From Deferribacteres bacterium (GTDB taxonomy: Bacteria > Nitrospirota > Thermodesulfovibrionia > UBA6902), in contig JAUVPO010000017.1 in the NCBI GenBank assembly GCA_030598625.1, positions 1-15,033 on the forward strand: DNA of 15,033 nucleotides, given 5' to 3'. Both the position numbers and the translations under genes were made by a program. The first letter of the stretch is position 1. Each line of letters starts with the position of its first letter. This document shows, one piece after another, positions 7,327 through 13,173 of this stretch. The notes under the pieces are model-generated. The model searched no databases. It was not told the origin of the DNA and saw only the letters and a program-made list of their open reading frames with translations.

Positions 7327-8096
7327 CCGGTCACTTCCTCCTTCTCCTCAGACTCTTCTTTAGCTATTTTTTCCTCAATCGCCTCATTCTCGGCAGTCTC
7401 TTCAACGGTCTTGTCCAAAATGCTTCTGCCCTCAAGGACCGCATCGGCTATCTTAGACGTCAGCAGTCTTATTGACCTTATTGCATCGTCATTGCCGGGG
7501 ATAACATAGTCTATATCGTCCGGATCACAATTGGTATCAACAAGGGCAACTAAAGGGATTGACAGTTTCCTGGCCTCGGCAACAGCTATGCCCTCTTTTT
7601 TAGGATCGATAATAACGACGGCCCCCGGCAAAGTATCCATTCCCTTTACACCACTGAGATTTTTCTCAAGACGGAGCCTCTCCGTCTCATATTTTGCAAC
7701 TTCTTTTTTTGTAAGGAGCTCGTAAGTCCCGTCTTCTTTCATCTTTTCAATTTTTTTAAGTTTTTCTATTCCCTCTTTTATAGTCTTGAAATTCGTAAGC
7801 ATACCCCCAAGCCAGCGCTGATTTACAAAAAAAGACTGTGCCCTTTGAGACTCCTCGACTATTACATCCTGGGCCTGTTTCTTTGTGCCGACAAAAAGAA
7901 CGGTTTCTCCCCTGCTGGATAGATCTTTTACAAAATCATAAGCGACTTCAAACATCTTGACTGTTTTCTGGAGATCAATGATATATATGCCGTTACGCTG
8001 TCCAAAAATGTATTTTTTCATTTTTGGGTTCCAGCGCTTTACCTGATGTCCAAAATGGACGCCGGCCTCCAGAAGTTCTTTCATTGTTACTACCAT
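7323..8096 (-). CDS. rpsB: 30S ribosomal protein S2
   Basis: S2 binds late in 30S assembly and helps hold S1. The 257-residue protein carries ELLEAGVHFGHQVKRWNPKM near the N-terminus, IYIIDLQKT, VLFVGTKKQAQD, NQRWLGGMLTNFKTI and the C-terminal signature IPLVALVDTNCDPD...IPGNDDAIRSI. It ends in an acidic, Glu/Lys-rich tail. The ATG at 8096 has GAGGAGG 5 nt upstream, and the N-terminus MVVTMKELLEAG is typical. It is the first gene of the rpsB-tsf-pyrH-frr-gap-pgk run and overlaps tsf by 4 nt (ATGA). A structured leader of roughly 130 nt precedes it, where S2 autoregulation could act; that is inference. Confidence 0.98.
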   Translation of the reverse strand: MVVTMKELLEAGVHFGHQVKRWNPKMKKYIFGQRNGIYIIDLQKTVKMFEVAYDFVKDLSSRGETVLFVGTKKQAQDVIVEESQRAQSFFVNQRWLGGMLTNFKTIKEGIEKLKKIEKMKEDGTYELLTKKEVAKYETERLRLEKNLSGVKGMDTLPGAVVIIDPKKEGIAVAEARKLSIPLVALVDTNCDPDDIDYVIPGNDDAIRSIRLLTSKIADAVLEGRSILDKTVEETAENEAIEEKIAKEESEEKEEVTG

Positions 8097-8136
8097 AGAT
8101 ACCTCCTCAGTTTTTCCTCCGTCCTTCCCCCCTGAA

Positions 8137-8152
8137 TTCCGGATTGCCGGAA
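8137..8152 (-). promoter_or_regulatory. Hairpin in the rpsB leader
   Basis: The arms TTCCGG and CCGGAA pair perfectly around a 4-nt loop. In the transcript it is followed by a purine-rich track (GGGGGGAAGGACGGAGG) and then the GAGGAGG before the ATG. Its place just upstream of the ribosome site suits an S2 autoregulatory leader, but no known rpsB-leader consensus was matched. Confidence 0.4.
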
Positions 8153-8232
8153 CACCATCAGAGAGAAAATTAGATGGACGTGTGTTTTAGGCAGAAGTGA
8201 AAATATTATCTTCAGCTTCGCGTAACAATAAG

Positions 8233-8260
8233 ACTATCATATATAATGGTGTCATTTCAA
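8233..8260 (-). promoter_or_regulatory. Candidate promoter of the rpsB operon
   Basis: On the minus strand TTGAAA (8255-8260) is followed after 16 bp by GATAGT (8233-8238). Alternative -10 readings exist in the same TA-rich run. Transcription would begin near 8225, leaving a leader of about 130 nt that includes the 8137-8152 hairpin. Confidence 0.4.
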
Positions 8261-8273
8261 TGATTTTTTCACA

Positions 8274-8291
8274 GCAGGGCAAACGCCCTGC
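8274..8291. repeat. 7-bp perfect hairpin upstream of the rpsB promoter
   Basis: GCAGGGC and GCCCTGC flank a 4-nt loop (AAAC on the plus strand). On the minus strand a further outer pairing CAUU/UGUG, with a mismatch and a wobble, lengthens it. There is no T-tract on either side, so it is not a standard intrinsic terminator. It could help end DUF1015 transcripts or belong to a dispersed element. Confidence 0.45.
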
Positions 8292-8453
8292 AATGTGACA
8301 TGACTTTACTCGGGTTGAATGTCTCTTTGTTTTTTAAACCTGGCCGGTCGTGTCCTCCTCTAAACATTTCTCTATCAATGTTATGTCTTCATCCATCTGA
8401 ATATTTAGACATCCTGAAATGGAAAAGGTTTAACCCGGAGAATGCATTTTTTC

Positions 8454-9725
8454 TTATTGAAATTTATAAATGACCATCCCGGTCAGGAGCTTGGGATAAA
8501 AATATGTTGATTTCGGGGGCATTCTGTGTCCGGCGAAAGCTACTTCCTTGACCTTATGTATTTCCGTGGAGTTCAGGAAAAACACAGCTTCAAAAGACCC
8601 TTTCCTGGCCCTGTCTACGGCAGTATCGGGGTCCATTTCATATTCGAAGTGATTTATTCTTAACAGTTTCTCAAATATGAGTTTATGGAGCACTGTTACA
8701 TCAAGATTTTTCAGGCATTCAGGAAGGTCCAATTCCAGACCTGAACCGTTAAAGGACATTGTGTAGTAAGTATTTGCGTTCGTAAGGAATAATCCAAATG
8801 AATGCGGTTTGTTCCTTATTGCTTCCAGCATTTGCCGTCTTGCCTGCTTCTCGGACATCGACTCCATGCTTATTTTTTCTATGTCAAAATATTTTGCGAG
8901 AACCGTTTTTGCATTGATATCTGAATCTATTTCAACTATGCGGTGTGTGGGAAGCAGGGTCAAGCCGCCATCTTCAATATTGGCAAGGAACATCATTACA
9001 TAATTAAAAGGTTCTTCGCCTGTTTTAAGATGTCCTTTCGCTTCCATATCTTTTTTATATTCAAGGGCGGTTTCATAACGGTGATGCCCGTCCGCAATAA
9101 AAATATCTTTACTTGCCATTTCACGCTTTATCGTTTCAATTGAAGCGCTGTCGCTGATTCTCCACAGCCTGTGCCTAAACCCGTCTCCGTTATCCGCCTC
9201 TATAAACGCCTTTTCCCTGACTACTCTTTCAAGAATGGACGAAGCGGTCTTCTCCTCGCTGCTGTAAAGTGAAAATATGGGGCTTGTATTTGCGTGACAA
9301 TATTTCAGGATATTTAATCTGTCCGATTTGGGCTTTGAGTATGTCATTTCATGTGGATGAATCTTCCCCGACCCCGGTTCTTCAATTTTGACCGCTCCAA
9401 GAAAACCCCTTGTCTTTTTTTTCAGTCCGTTTATTTCGTAACCTATTTCATAACAGTAAAATGACGATTCCAGGTCACTTATTAAAACCCCTTCCTTAAG
9501 CCAGTCACCCAGGAATTTCGAAGCCCTTGTATAGCGGTTTTCGTCATTATTGTCCTCATCATTGTCCTTGCCGAAATCAATGCGGATTATATTGTAAGGG
9601 CTTTTTTTGTAAAGGTCTTCTTTGAGTTCCGGCGTAACAATATCATAAGGCGGCGCCATTGAAGCGGATCCATCCACCTTTTGAGGGTTATACAACGTGC
9701 CTTTAAAAGGAATTACTGTTGCCAT
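8454..9725 (-). CDS. DUF1015 family protein of unknown function
   Basis: The 423-residue protein matches DUF1015 (also called a putative HTH-type or SpoOJ-like family in some annotations). Conserved blocks are APPYDIV (24-30), SPYNIIRIDF (42-51), HPHEMTYSKPKSDRL (123-137) and IFIADGHHRYETALEY (208-223). The family is widespread but has no established activity. The His- and Asp-rich motifs look like an active or metal site, which is inference. An acidic low-complexity stretch (DNDEDNNDEN, 54-63) interrupts the N-terminal domain where relatives are often variable. No signal peptide or membrane segment is visible, so it is probably cytosolic. The ATG at 9725 has AGGA about 11 nt upstream. It diverges from the prenyltransferase gene and lies upstream of rpsB in the same orientation, separated by 357 bp. 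Confidence 0.88.
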   Translation of the reverse strand: MATVIPFKGTLYNPQKVDGSASMAPPYDIVTPELKEDLYKKSPYNIIRIDFGKDNDEDNNDENRYTRASKFLGDWLKEGVLISDLESSFYCYEIGYEINGLKKKTRGFLGAVKIEEPGSGKIHPHEMTYSKPKSDRLNILKYCHANTSPIFSLYSSEEKTASSILERVVREKAFIEADNGDGFRHRLWRISDSASIETIKREMASKDIFIADGHHRYETALEYKKDMEAKGHLKTGEEPFNYVMMFLANIEDGGLTLLPTHRIVEIDSDINAKTVLAKYFDIEKISMESMSEKQARRQMLEAIRNKPHSFGLFLTNANTYYTMSFNGSGLELDLPECLKNLDVTVLHKLIFEKLLRINHFEYEMDPDTAVDRARKGSFEAVFFLNSTEIHKVKEVAFAGHRMPPKSTYFYPKLLTGMVIYKFQ

Positions 9726-9753
9726 GATTCCGGTTTCCTGAAAAATGAACAGT

Positions 9754-9783
9754 ATCTTAACATTGAGTTCGTGGAAATTTCAA
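9754..9783 (-). promoter_or_regulatory. Candidate promoter of the DUF1015 gene
   Basis: On the minus strand TTGAAA (9778-9783), an 18-bp spacer and TAAGAT (9754-9759). The -10 is preceded by TG plus one base, making it an extended -10. The -35 sits inside the 9771-9790 palindrome. The predicted start lies about 20 nt before the ATG. Confidence 0.5.
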
Positions 9784-9790
9784 ATTCCAC
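9771..9790. promoter_or_regulatory. 20-bp imperfect palindrome in a divergent promoter region
   Basis: GTGGAAATTTCAAATTCCAC has 6-bp perfect arms (GTGGAA/TTCCAC), and 8 of 10 base pairs are symmetric overall. It covers the proposed -35 of the DUF1015 promoter and lies about 25 bp upstream of the proposed prenyltransferase -35. This is a good position for a repressor or activator controlling both genes. No known regulator consensus was assigned. Confidence 0.4.
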
Positions 9791-9815
9791 CAGACTGACA
9801 ATTTACAGTGAGATG

Positions 9816-9844
9816 TTGCTTTTCATATCCTGTAAAACTAAAAT
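9816..9844 (+). promoter_or_regulatory. Candidate promoter of the UbiA-family gene
   Basis: TTGCTT (9816-9821), a 17-bp spacer and TAAAAT (9839-9844). The expected start, near 9851, falls after the first possible ATG (9845) and about 3 nt before the second (9854), pointing to a nearly leaderless mRNA that uses the second ATG. Confidence 0.45.
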
Positions 9845-9853
9845 ATGTTGGTA

Positions 9854-10717
9854 ATGTCATTACTCAAAAAAGTTACAGACTATCTCAGGCTTATCAAGTT
9901 TTCCCACTCCGTGTTTGCGCTTCCGTTTGCGTTTACATCTGCGCTTATCGCGGCAGGGGGGATTCCTACGCCGAATCAAATATTCTGGATATCTGTTGCA
10001 ATGATAGGTGGCCGCTCGGGCGCAATGGGAATGAACAGGATTATTGACCGGAAGACTGACGCGCTTAATCCAAGGACCAAAAACAGGGAACTTCCAAGAG
10101 GAGCTATAAGGACATGGGAGGTGTCTTTCTTTACTGTAGTCGCTTTCGCTTTTTTGCTGATCGCTGCGTATAAACTCAACCCGCTTTGTTTTAAGGTTTC
10201 CCCGTTAGTCCTCTTTGTGCTTCTTACTTATTCGTTTACCAAGAGATTCACATGGCTCTGTCATATAGCGCTTGGGATTGCCCTTTCTCTCGCTCCTATG
10301 GGAGCGTGGATTGCAGTCACAGGGACTTTTGATCCTAAAATCCTGCCTCTCTGTTTCGCAGTTATGTTCTGGGTTGCGGGCTTTGACGCGCTGTACGGCT
10401 TGCAAGATATGGAGTTTGATAAAAAACAGGGCCTTTATTCCATCCCCAGTGTATTCGGTGTAAAACATTCTCTCTGGATAGCAAGGCTGTTTCATTTAAT
10501 CACAATAGGGCTGCTTTGGAGTCTCATCCCTATTTTTGATTTAAGCGGCCTATATCTGTTAGGGGTCATAACGGCATCGGGACTTATGCTGTATGAGCAT
10601 TCCCTTGTAAAGCCTACCGACCTCAGCAAGCTCAATATTGCCTTTTTTAATATGAACGGTTATATAAGCATCACGATTTTTGTGTTCACATTGTTTAATT
10701 ATCTGGTCCCATTATAA
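9854..10717 (+). CDS. UbiA-family quinone prenyltransferase (UbiA/MqnP type)
   Basis: This integral-membrane enzyme attaches a polyprenyl chain to an aromatic quinone precursor. Numbering from the alternative ATG at 9845, the first Asp motif is NRIIDRKTD (64-72), followed by NPRTKNRELP. The second is DALYGLQDMEFD (181-192), followed by GLYSIPSVFG. These bind Mg-diphosphate. About eight or nine hydrophobic segments are visible, as the fold requires. The C-terminal FFNMNGYIS and the 287-290 residue length resemble the 'UbiA-other'/MqnP group, which prenylates a naphthoate in the futalosine menaquinone route, but 4-hydroxybenzoate cannot be excluded. I prefer ATG 9854 because the predicted transcript starts after 9845; neither start has a Shine-Dalgarno. 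The gene is convergent with lptG and no pathway partners are adjacent. Confidence 0.92.
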   Translation: MSLLKKVTDYLRLIKFSHSVFALPFAFTSALIAAGGIPTPNQIFWISVAMIGGRSGAMGMNRIIDRKTDALNPRTKNRELPRGAIRTWEVSFFTVVAFAFLLIAAYKLNPLCFKVSPLVLFVLLTYSFTKRFTWLCHIALGIALSLAPMGAWIAVTGTFDPKILPLCFAVMFWVAGFDALYGLQDMEFDKKQGLYSIPSVFGVKHSLWIARLFHLITIGLLWSLIPIFDLSGLYLLGVITASGLMLYEHSLVKPTDLSKLNIAFFNMNGYISITIFVFTLFNYLVPL

Positions 10718-10753
10718 AAAAAGCAGGCATAGATATAAGTGAACCGTCCTGTT
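10716..10753 (-). terminator. Weak candidate terminator after lptG, in the convergent gap
   Basis: On the minus strand AACAGG (10748-10753) can pair with CCTGCT (10722-10727), including one G-U, followed by a seven-T tract (10716-10722). The 20-nt loop and short stem make it weak. It overlaps the lptG stop codon and the last two bases of the prenyltransferase stop. Confidence 0.3.
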
Positions 10754-11823
10754 TACTCCTTAATTTGAAAATACATAATACATCCCGCGATGCCGAAGAC
10801 AAGAGGGCTTATCCATGGAGCAAGCCACGGTTGTAAAATACCCGTATTACCAAGAGAAATACTGATTGAATAGAGCAGCCAGTATAATACACTAACAATA
10901 ATACCGAGACCTGCAGCCTTAATGCCGCCGCCCGGCCTCGAATTTAACACAAGGGCAAGTCCAATGAAGATCATGACAAAATTAATCGTGGGATAGGCGA
11001 GTTTTTCATAAAGTCTCACAGAATATTTCAGGTTCTTAAATCCCGCTCTTTCGAGCCGGGAATAGTAAGTATACAATTCCATAAAGTTCATTTCTTTGGG
11101 TTTCTTCATTTCTTCCCTGAATACTTTCGGCTCTTCCAGTGAGGTTGATATATACGAATCGTATTTCAATGTTGTATCATTTTGAAAGTCAAAGACTTTT
11201 ACGTCTTTGAGATTCCACGCTCCATTGATCCACTCGGCTTCATTTGCCTCTATCCTTTTCCGCAATCCAAAAGAGGGATTGAAACTGAATATGCTTGTTT
11301 TCAGTATCCTGTTTTCATCTTCAATAAAGCCATCGATGCGGATCAAACTTCCGTCAGTCCCTTTCAGCCACAGCGCCTGTCTACTGTGAAGGATTTTGGG
11401 AGACTCCCTTAATATCCTGACCTTCCTTACCCATGAAGCCTTCCTCGTTGCAGCGGGAACAACGGTTTCACCTAAAAACAAAGCTGAAAGAGTAAGAATA
11501 ACTCCCACTACAAGAAAACAGGAGAAAAGTTTTTTTGTGCTGCCTCCCGACGCCTTGATGACTATCGTTTCTTTCCATTTGGAGGCTATGCCGACAGTGA
11601 TGAGGACAGAAAACAGTGAAGCAAACGGCAATGCATATAGCATGACCCTGGGAGCTTGCAGCAAAAGATACTGGACAATCAAGCTTAACGGAGGTTTTTT
11701 ACTATAAAATTCCGTGGCCTTGTCAAAAAACTCCGCGATTATTGAAATAGCGGTTAACGTGAAAAGAACGATAGCGAAATATTTAATAAATTCTCTTAAA
11801 AAATATCTTCTCAGGATTCTCAT
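10753..11823 (-). CDS. lptG: LptG-like lipopolysaccharide export permease (YjgP/YjgQ family)
   Basis: LptF and LptG form the inner-membrane part of the LptB2FG transporter, which extracts lipopolysaccharide and passes it to LptC/LptA. This 356-residue protein has the family plan: membrane segments near 12-30, 58-80 and 98-120, a periplasmic beta-jellyroll domain of about 125-270, and three more segments near 277-295, 303-324 and 336-353. KWKETIVIKASGGS (82-95) is the cytoplasmic coupling-helix region that contacts LptB. It begins 9 nt after the upstream paralogue, with AGGA at about 8-nt spacing, so the pair forms an operon. The name lptG rather than lptF rests on gene order and is tentative. 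Confidence 0.88.
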   Translation of the reverse strand: MRILRRYFLREFIKYFAIVLFTLTAISIIAEFFDKATEFYSKKPPLSLIVQYLLLQAPRVMLYALPFASLFSVLITVGIASKWKETIVIKASGGSTKKLFSCFLVVGVILTLSALFLGETVVPAATRKASWVRKVRILRESPKILHSRQALWLKGTDGSLIRIDGFIEDENRILKTSIFSFNPSFGLRKRIEANEAEWINGAWNLKDVKVFDFQNDTTLKYDSYISTSLEEPKVFREEMKKPKEMNFMELYTYYSRLERAGFKNLKYSVRLYEKLAYPTINFVMIFIGLALVLNSRPGGGIKAAGLGIIVSVLYWLLYSISISLGNTGILQPWLAPWISPLVFGIAGCIMYFQIKE

Positions 11824-11832
11824 AAATTAATC

Positions 11833-12912
11833 CTATAACCTTTTAATCGATTTGTCCCTGTACGCTATATAATAAAACAATACAGCCACAGCGCCGAAAA
11901 ACATGTTCGCTACCCAGCCTCCCAGAAAGGTAGATATTTTCCCTGATTCCGCGAGACCTTCACCCAGTATTAAAAGCATATAGTAAAAAATAAGAAGCCC
12001 CATGCTTAACGAAAAACTGCCGAGCCGGCCTATCTTGCCCGCTTTGATGGAAAATGCAGGGCCGAGAATGCCGAATATTAAACATGCAAAAGGGAGAACA
12101 ATCCTTCTGTTTAATTCAATTGACCATAATATGTTTTCACCGCGGCCTTTCCATAAATCCATGGTTTTAATCTCATCGGGATTTCTACTTGATACGGACT
12201 CGATGCCGGATGTAAGCACAAAATCATATTCAGCAAATGAAATTTCGGATGAACTGTTTTTTTTAAATGTGTGAATCATCCCCTTTTTCATACTCAATTT
12301 TATTAATCCTTCCTCGGGATTTGCGTTAATGACACCTTTTTCCGCAACTATTACCATTGGCTCATCTACGGATTTATTCGCATCTTTAAAAACAAAAATG
12401 CCTTTCAATTTATCCCTTGAAGGTATCTCTTTGACAAAGATAACAGTGTCCTTAAACACGTCCGAGAAGGTTTCTTCCTCAAGGGTCATGGATGCCTTTT
12501 TGATAATTGTTTCCTGCAAGACTTTTTTTAAGGAATGCATTCCCCGCGGCAACAGATAAAGGCTGATAAAAAAAACGATAAAAAAACATAGTGCTGAAAG
12601 CATAATCGCTGCCTTCGAGATGCCCCAAAAACTCATGCCGCTTCCTTTTAAGACGACTATCTCACCGTCGGTTGACATCCTTCCATAGGTAATAAATGCG
12701 GCTATGAGTATTGACATTGGAATGGAAAGCAGCAAAATAGACGGCTGCAAATACAAAAACACCTTCGCGATATCGATAAAGTCCGCTCCCTTGCCCATAA
12801 AAAGCCTTGTCATCCTGACAAACTTTTCCATAAAAAGAATCACTGACATGGAAAAGATTATTACCATTAAGTTGATGACCAGTTCTTTTAATATATATTT
12901 TTGAATTATCAT
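11833..12912 (-). CDS. lptF: LptF-like lipopolysaccharide export permease (YjgP/YjgQ family)
   Basis: This is the partner of the LptG-like protein in the LptB2FG exporter. The 359-residue protein has membrane segments near 10-28, 48-76, 100-122, 270-288, 299-318 and 331-351, with a periplasmic jellyroll domain between the third and fourth. The coupling-helix region TDGEIVVLKGSGMS (81-94) is well preserved. The GR-N-Lys motif before the fourth segment (ELNRRIVLPFACLIFG) is typical of the family. The ATG has no Shine-Dalgarno, and an in-frame ATG-TAA minimal ORF ends 9 nt before it. Other Lpt genes (lptA, B, C) are not in the window. Confidence 0.9.
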   Translation of the reverse strand: MIIQKYILKELVINLMVIIFSMSVILFMEKFVRMTRLFMGKGADFIDIAKVFLYLQPSILLLSIPMSILIAAFITYGRMSTDGEIVVLKGSGMSFWGISKAAIMLSALCFFIVFFISLYLLPRGMHSLKKVLQETIIKKASMTLEEETFSDVFKDTVIFVKEIPSRDKLKGIFVFKDANKSVDEPMVIVAEKGVINANPEEGLIKLSMKKGMIHTFKKNSSSEISFAEYDFVLTSGIESVSSRNPDEIKTMDLWKGRGENILWSIELNRRIVLPFACLIFGILGPAFSIKAGKIGRLGSFSLSMGLLIFYYMLLILGEGLAESGKISTFLGGWVANMFFGAVAVLFYYIAYRDKSIKRL

Positions 12913-12975
12913 GCCCGGGGCTTACATATCGTCAATTAACTTTTTCTCTGATTTTCACGAGTAACTGAAAAAATA

Positions 12976-12984
12976 ATTATAACA
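12976..12984 (-). promoter_or_regulatory. Candidate extended -10 promoter of lptFG
   Basis: On the minus strand TGTTATAAT forms a consensus -10 with an upstream TG. No good -35 lies 16-18 bp away; a perfect TTGACA (13015-13020) is 33 bp upstream, too far to pair with it. The predicted leader is about 55-60 nt. Confidence 0.5.
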
Positions 12985-13074
12985 GCTAACTTAAAGCAAA
13001 AGGTAGGTATGTCTTGTCAATGCGTTTTCCAGGGATGGCATATAGCAGGAAAGGATGAGGTCTTTTTACAGAAT

Positions 13075-13157
13075 AGCGGCAGGGTAATCAAAGAAAAAGT
13101 CCGGTAACATGAACAGTTATTTTACCCGATATATAAAAAACAGGATACCCTGCCGCT
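13075..13157. repeat. 83-bp structure bounded by perfect 12-bp inverted repeats
   Basis: AGCGGCAGGGTA (13075-13086) and TACCCTGCCGCT (13146-13157) are perfectly complementary across 59 bp. Inside, CCGGTAA (13101-13107) and TTACCCG (13122-13128) pair with one mismatch, so the whole can fold as a two-stage hairpin. The arm nearer glnA also supplies half of the probable glnA terminator stem. No clear target-site duplication flanks it. It could be a MITE- or REP-like element, a regulatory RNA or an elaborate 3' end. Confidence 0.6.
13135..13152 (-). terminator. Probable intrinsic terminator of glnA
   Basis: On the minus strand CAGG-GTAT-CCTG folds into a short stem, lengthened by two possible G-U pairs, and is followed directly by six T. 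It lies 21 nt after the glnA stop. The stem is modest, and its 5' arm can instead pair with the distant repeat arm at 13075-13086. Confidence 0.5.
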
Positions 13158-13173
13158 TATCATCTCAAACTTT

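Larger units (their letters stand above)
8097..8453. other. 357-bp region without a confident gene between the DUF1015 gene and rpsB
   Basis: This stretch contains the purine-rich rpsB Shine-Dalgarno region, a leader hairpin (8137-8152), a probable rpsB promoter (8233-8260) and a 7-bp hairpin (8274-8291). It also holds a 20-codon minus-strand ORF (8334-8396), MDEDITLIEKCLEEDTTGQV. That short ORF weakly resembles the N-terminus of ECF sigma factors but has no Shine-Dalgarno and stops before any diagnostic region. No tRNA or other known RNA is recognisable, and no clear intrinsic terminator follows the DUF1015 gene. Confidence 0.6.

Noticed and set aside
8242..8247. Plus-strand TATAAT upstream of rpsB
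   Set aside because: No -35 at suitable distance and no plus-strand gene downstream before the antisense DUF1015 gene.
8303..8474. 57-codon plus-strand ORF between rpsB and the DUF1015 gene
   Set aside because: It runs into the DUF1015 gene antisense, has no ribosome site and no recognisable motif.
13015..13020. TTGACA as the -35 for lptF
   Set aside because: It is 33 bp from the TATAAT, too far for one promoter; the extended -10 explains the site better.
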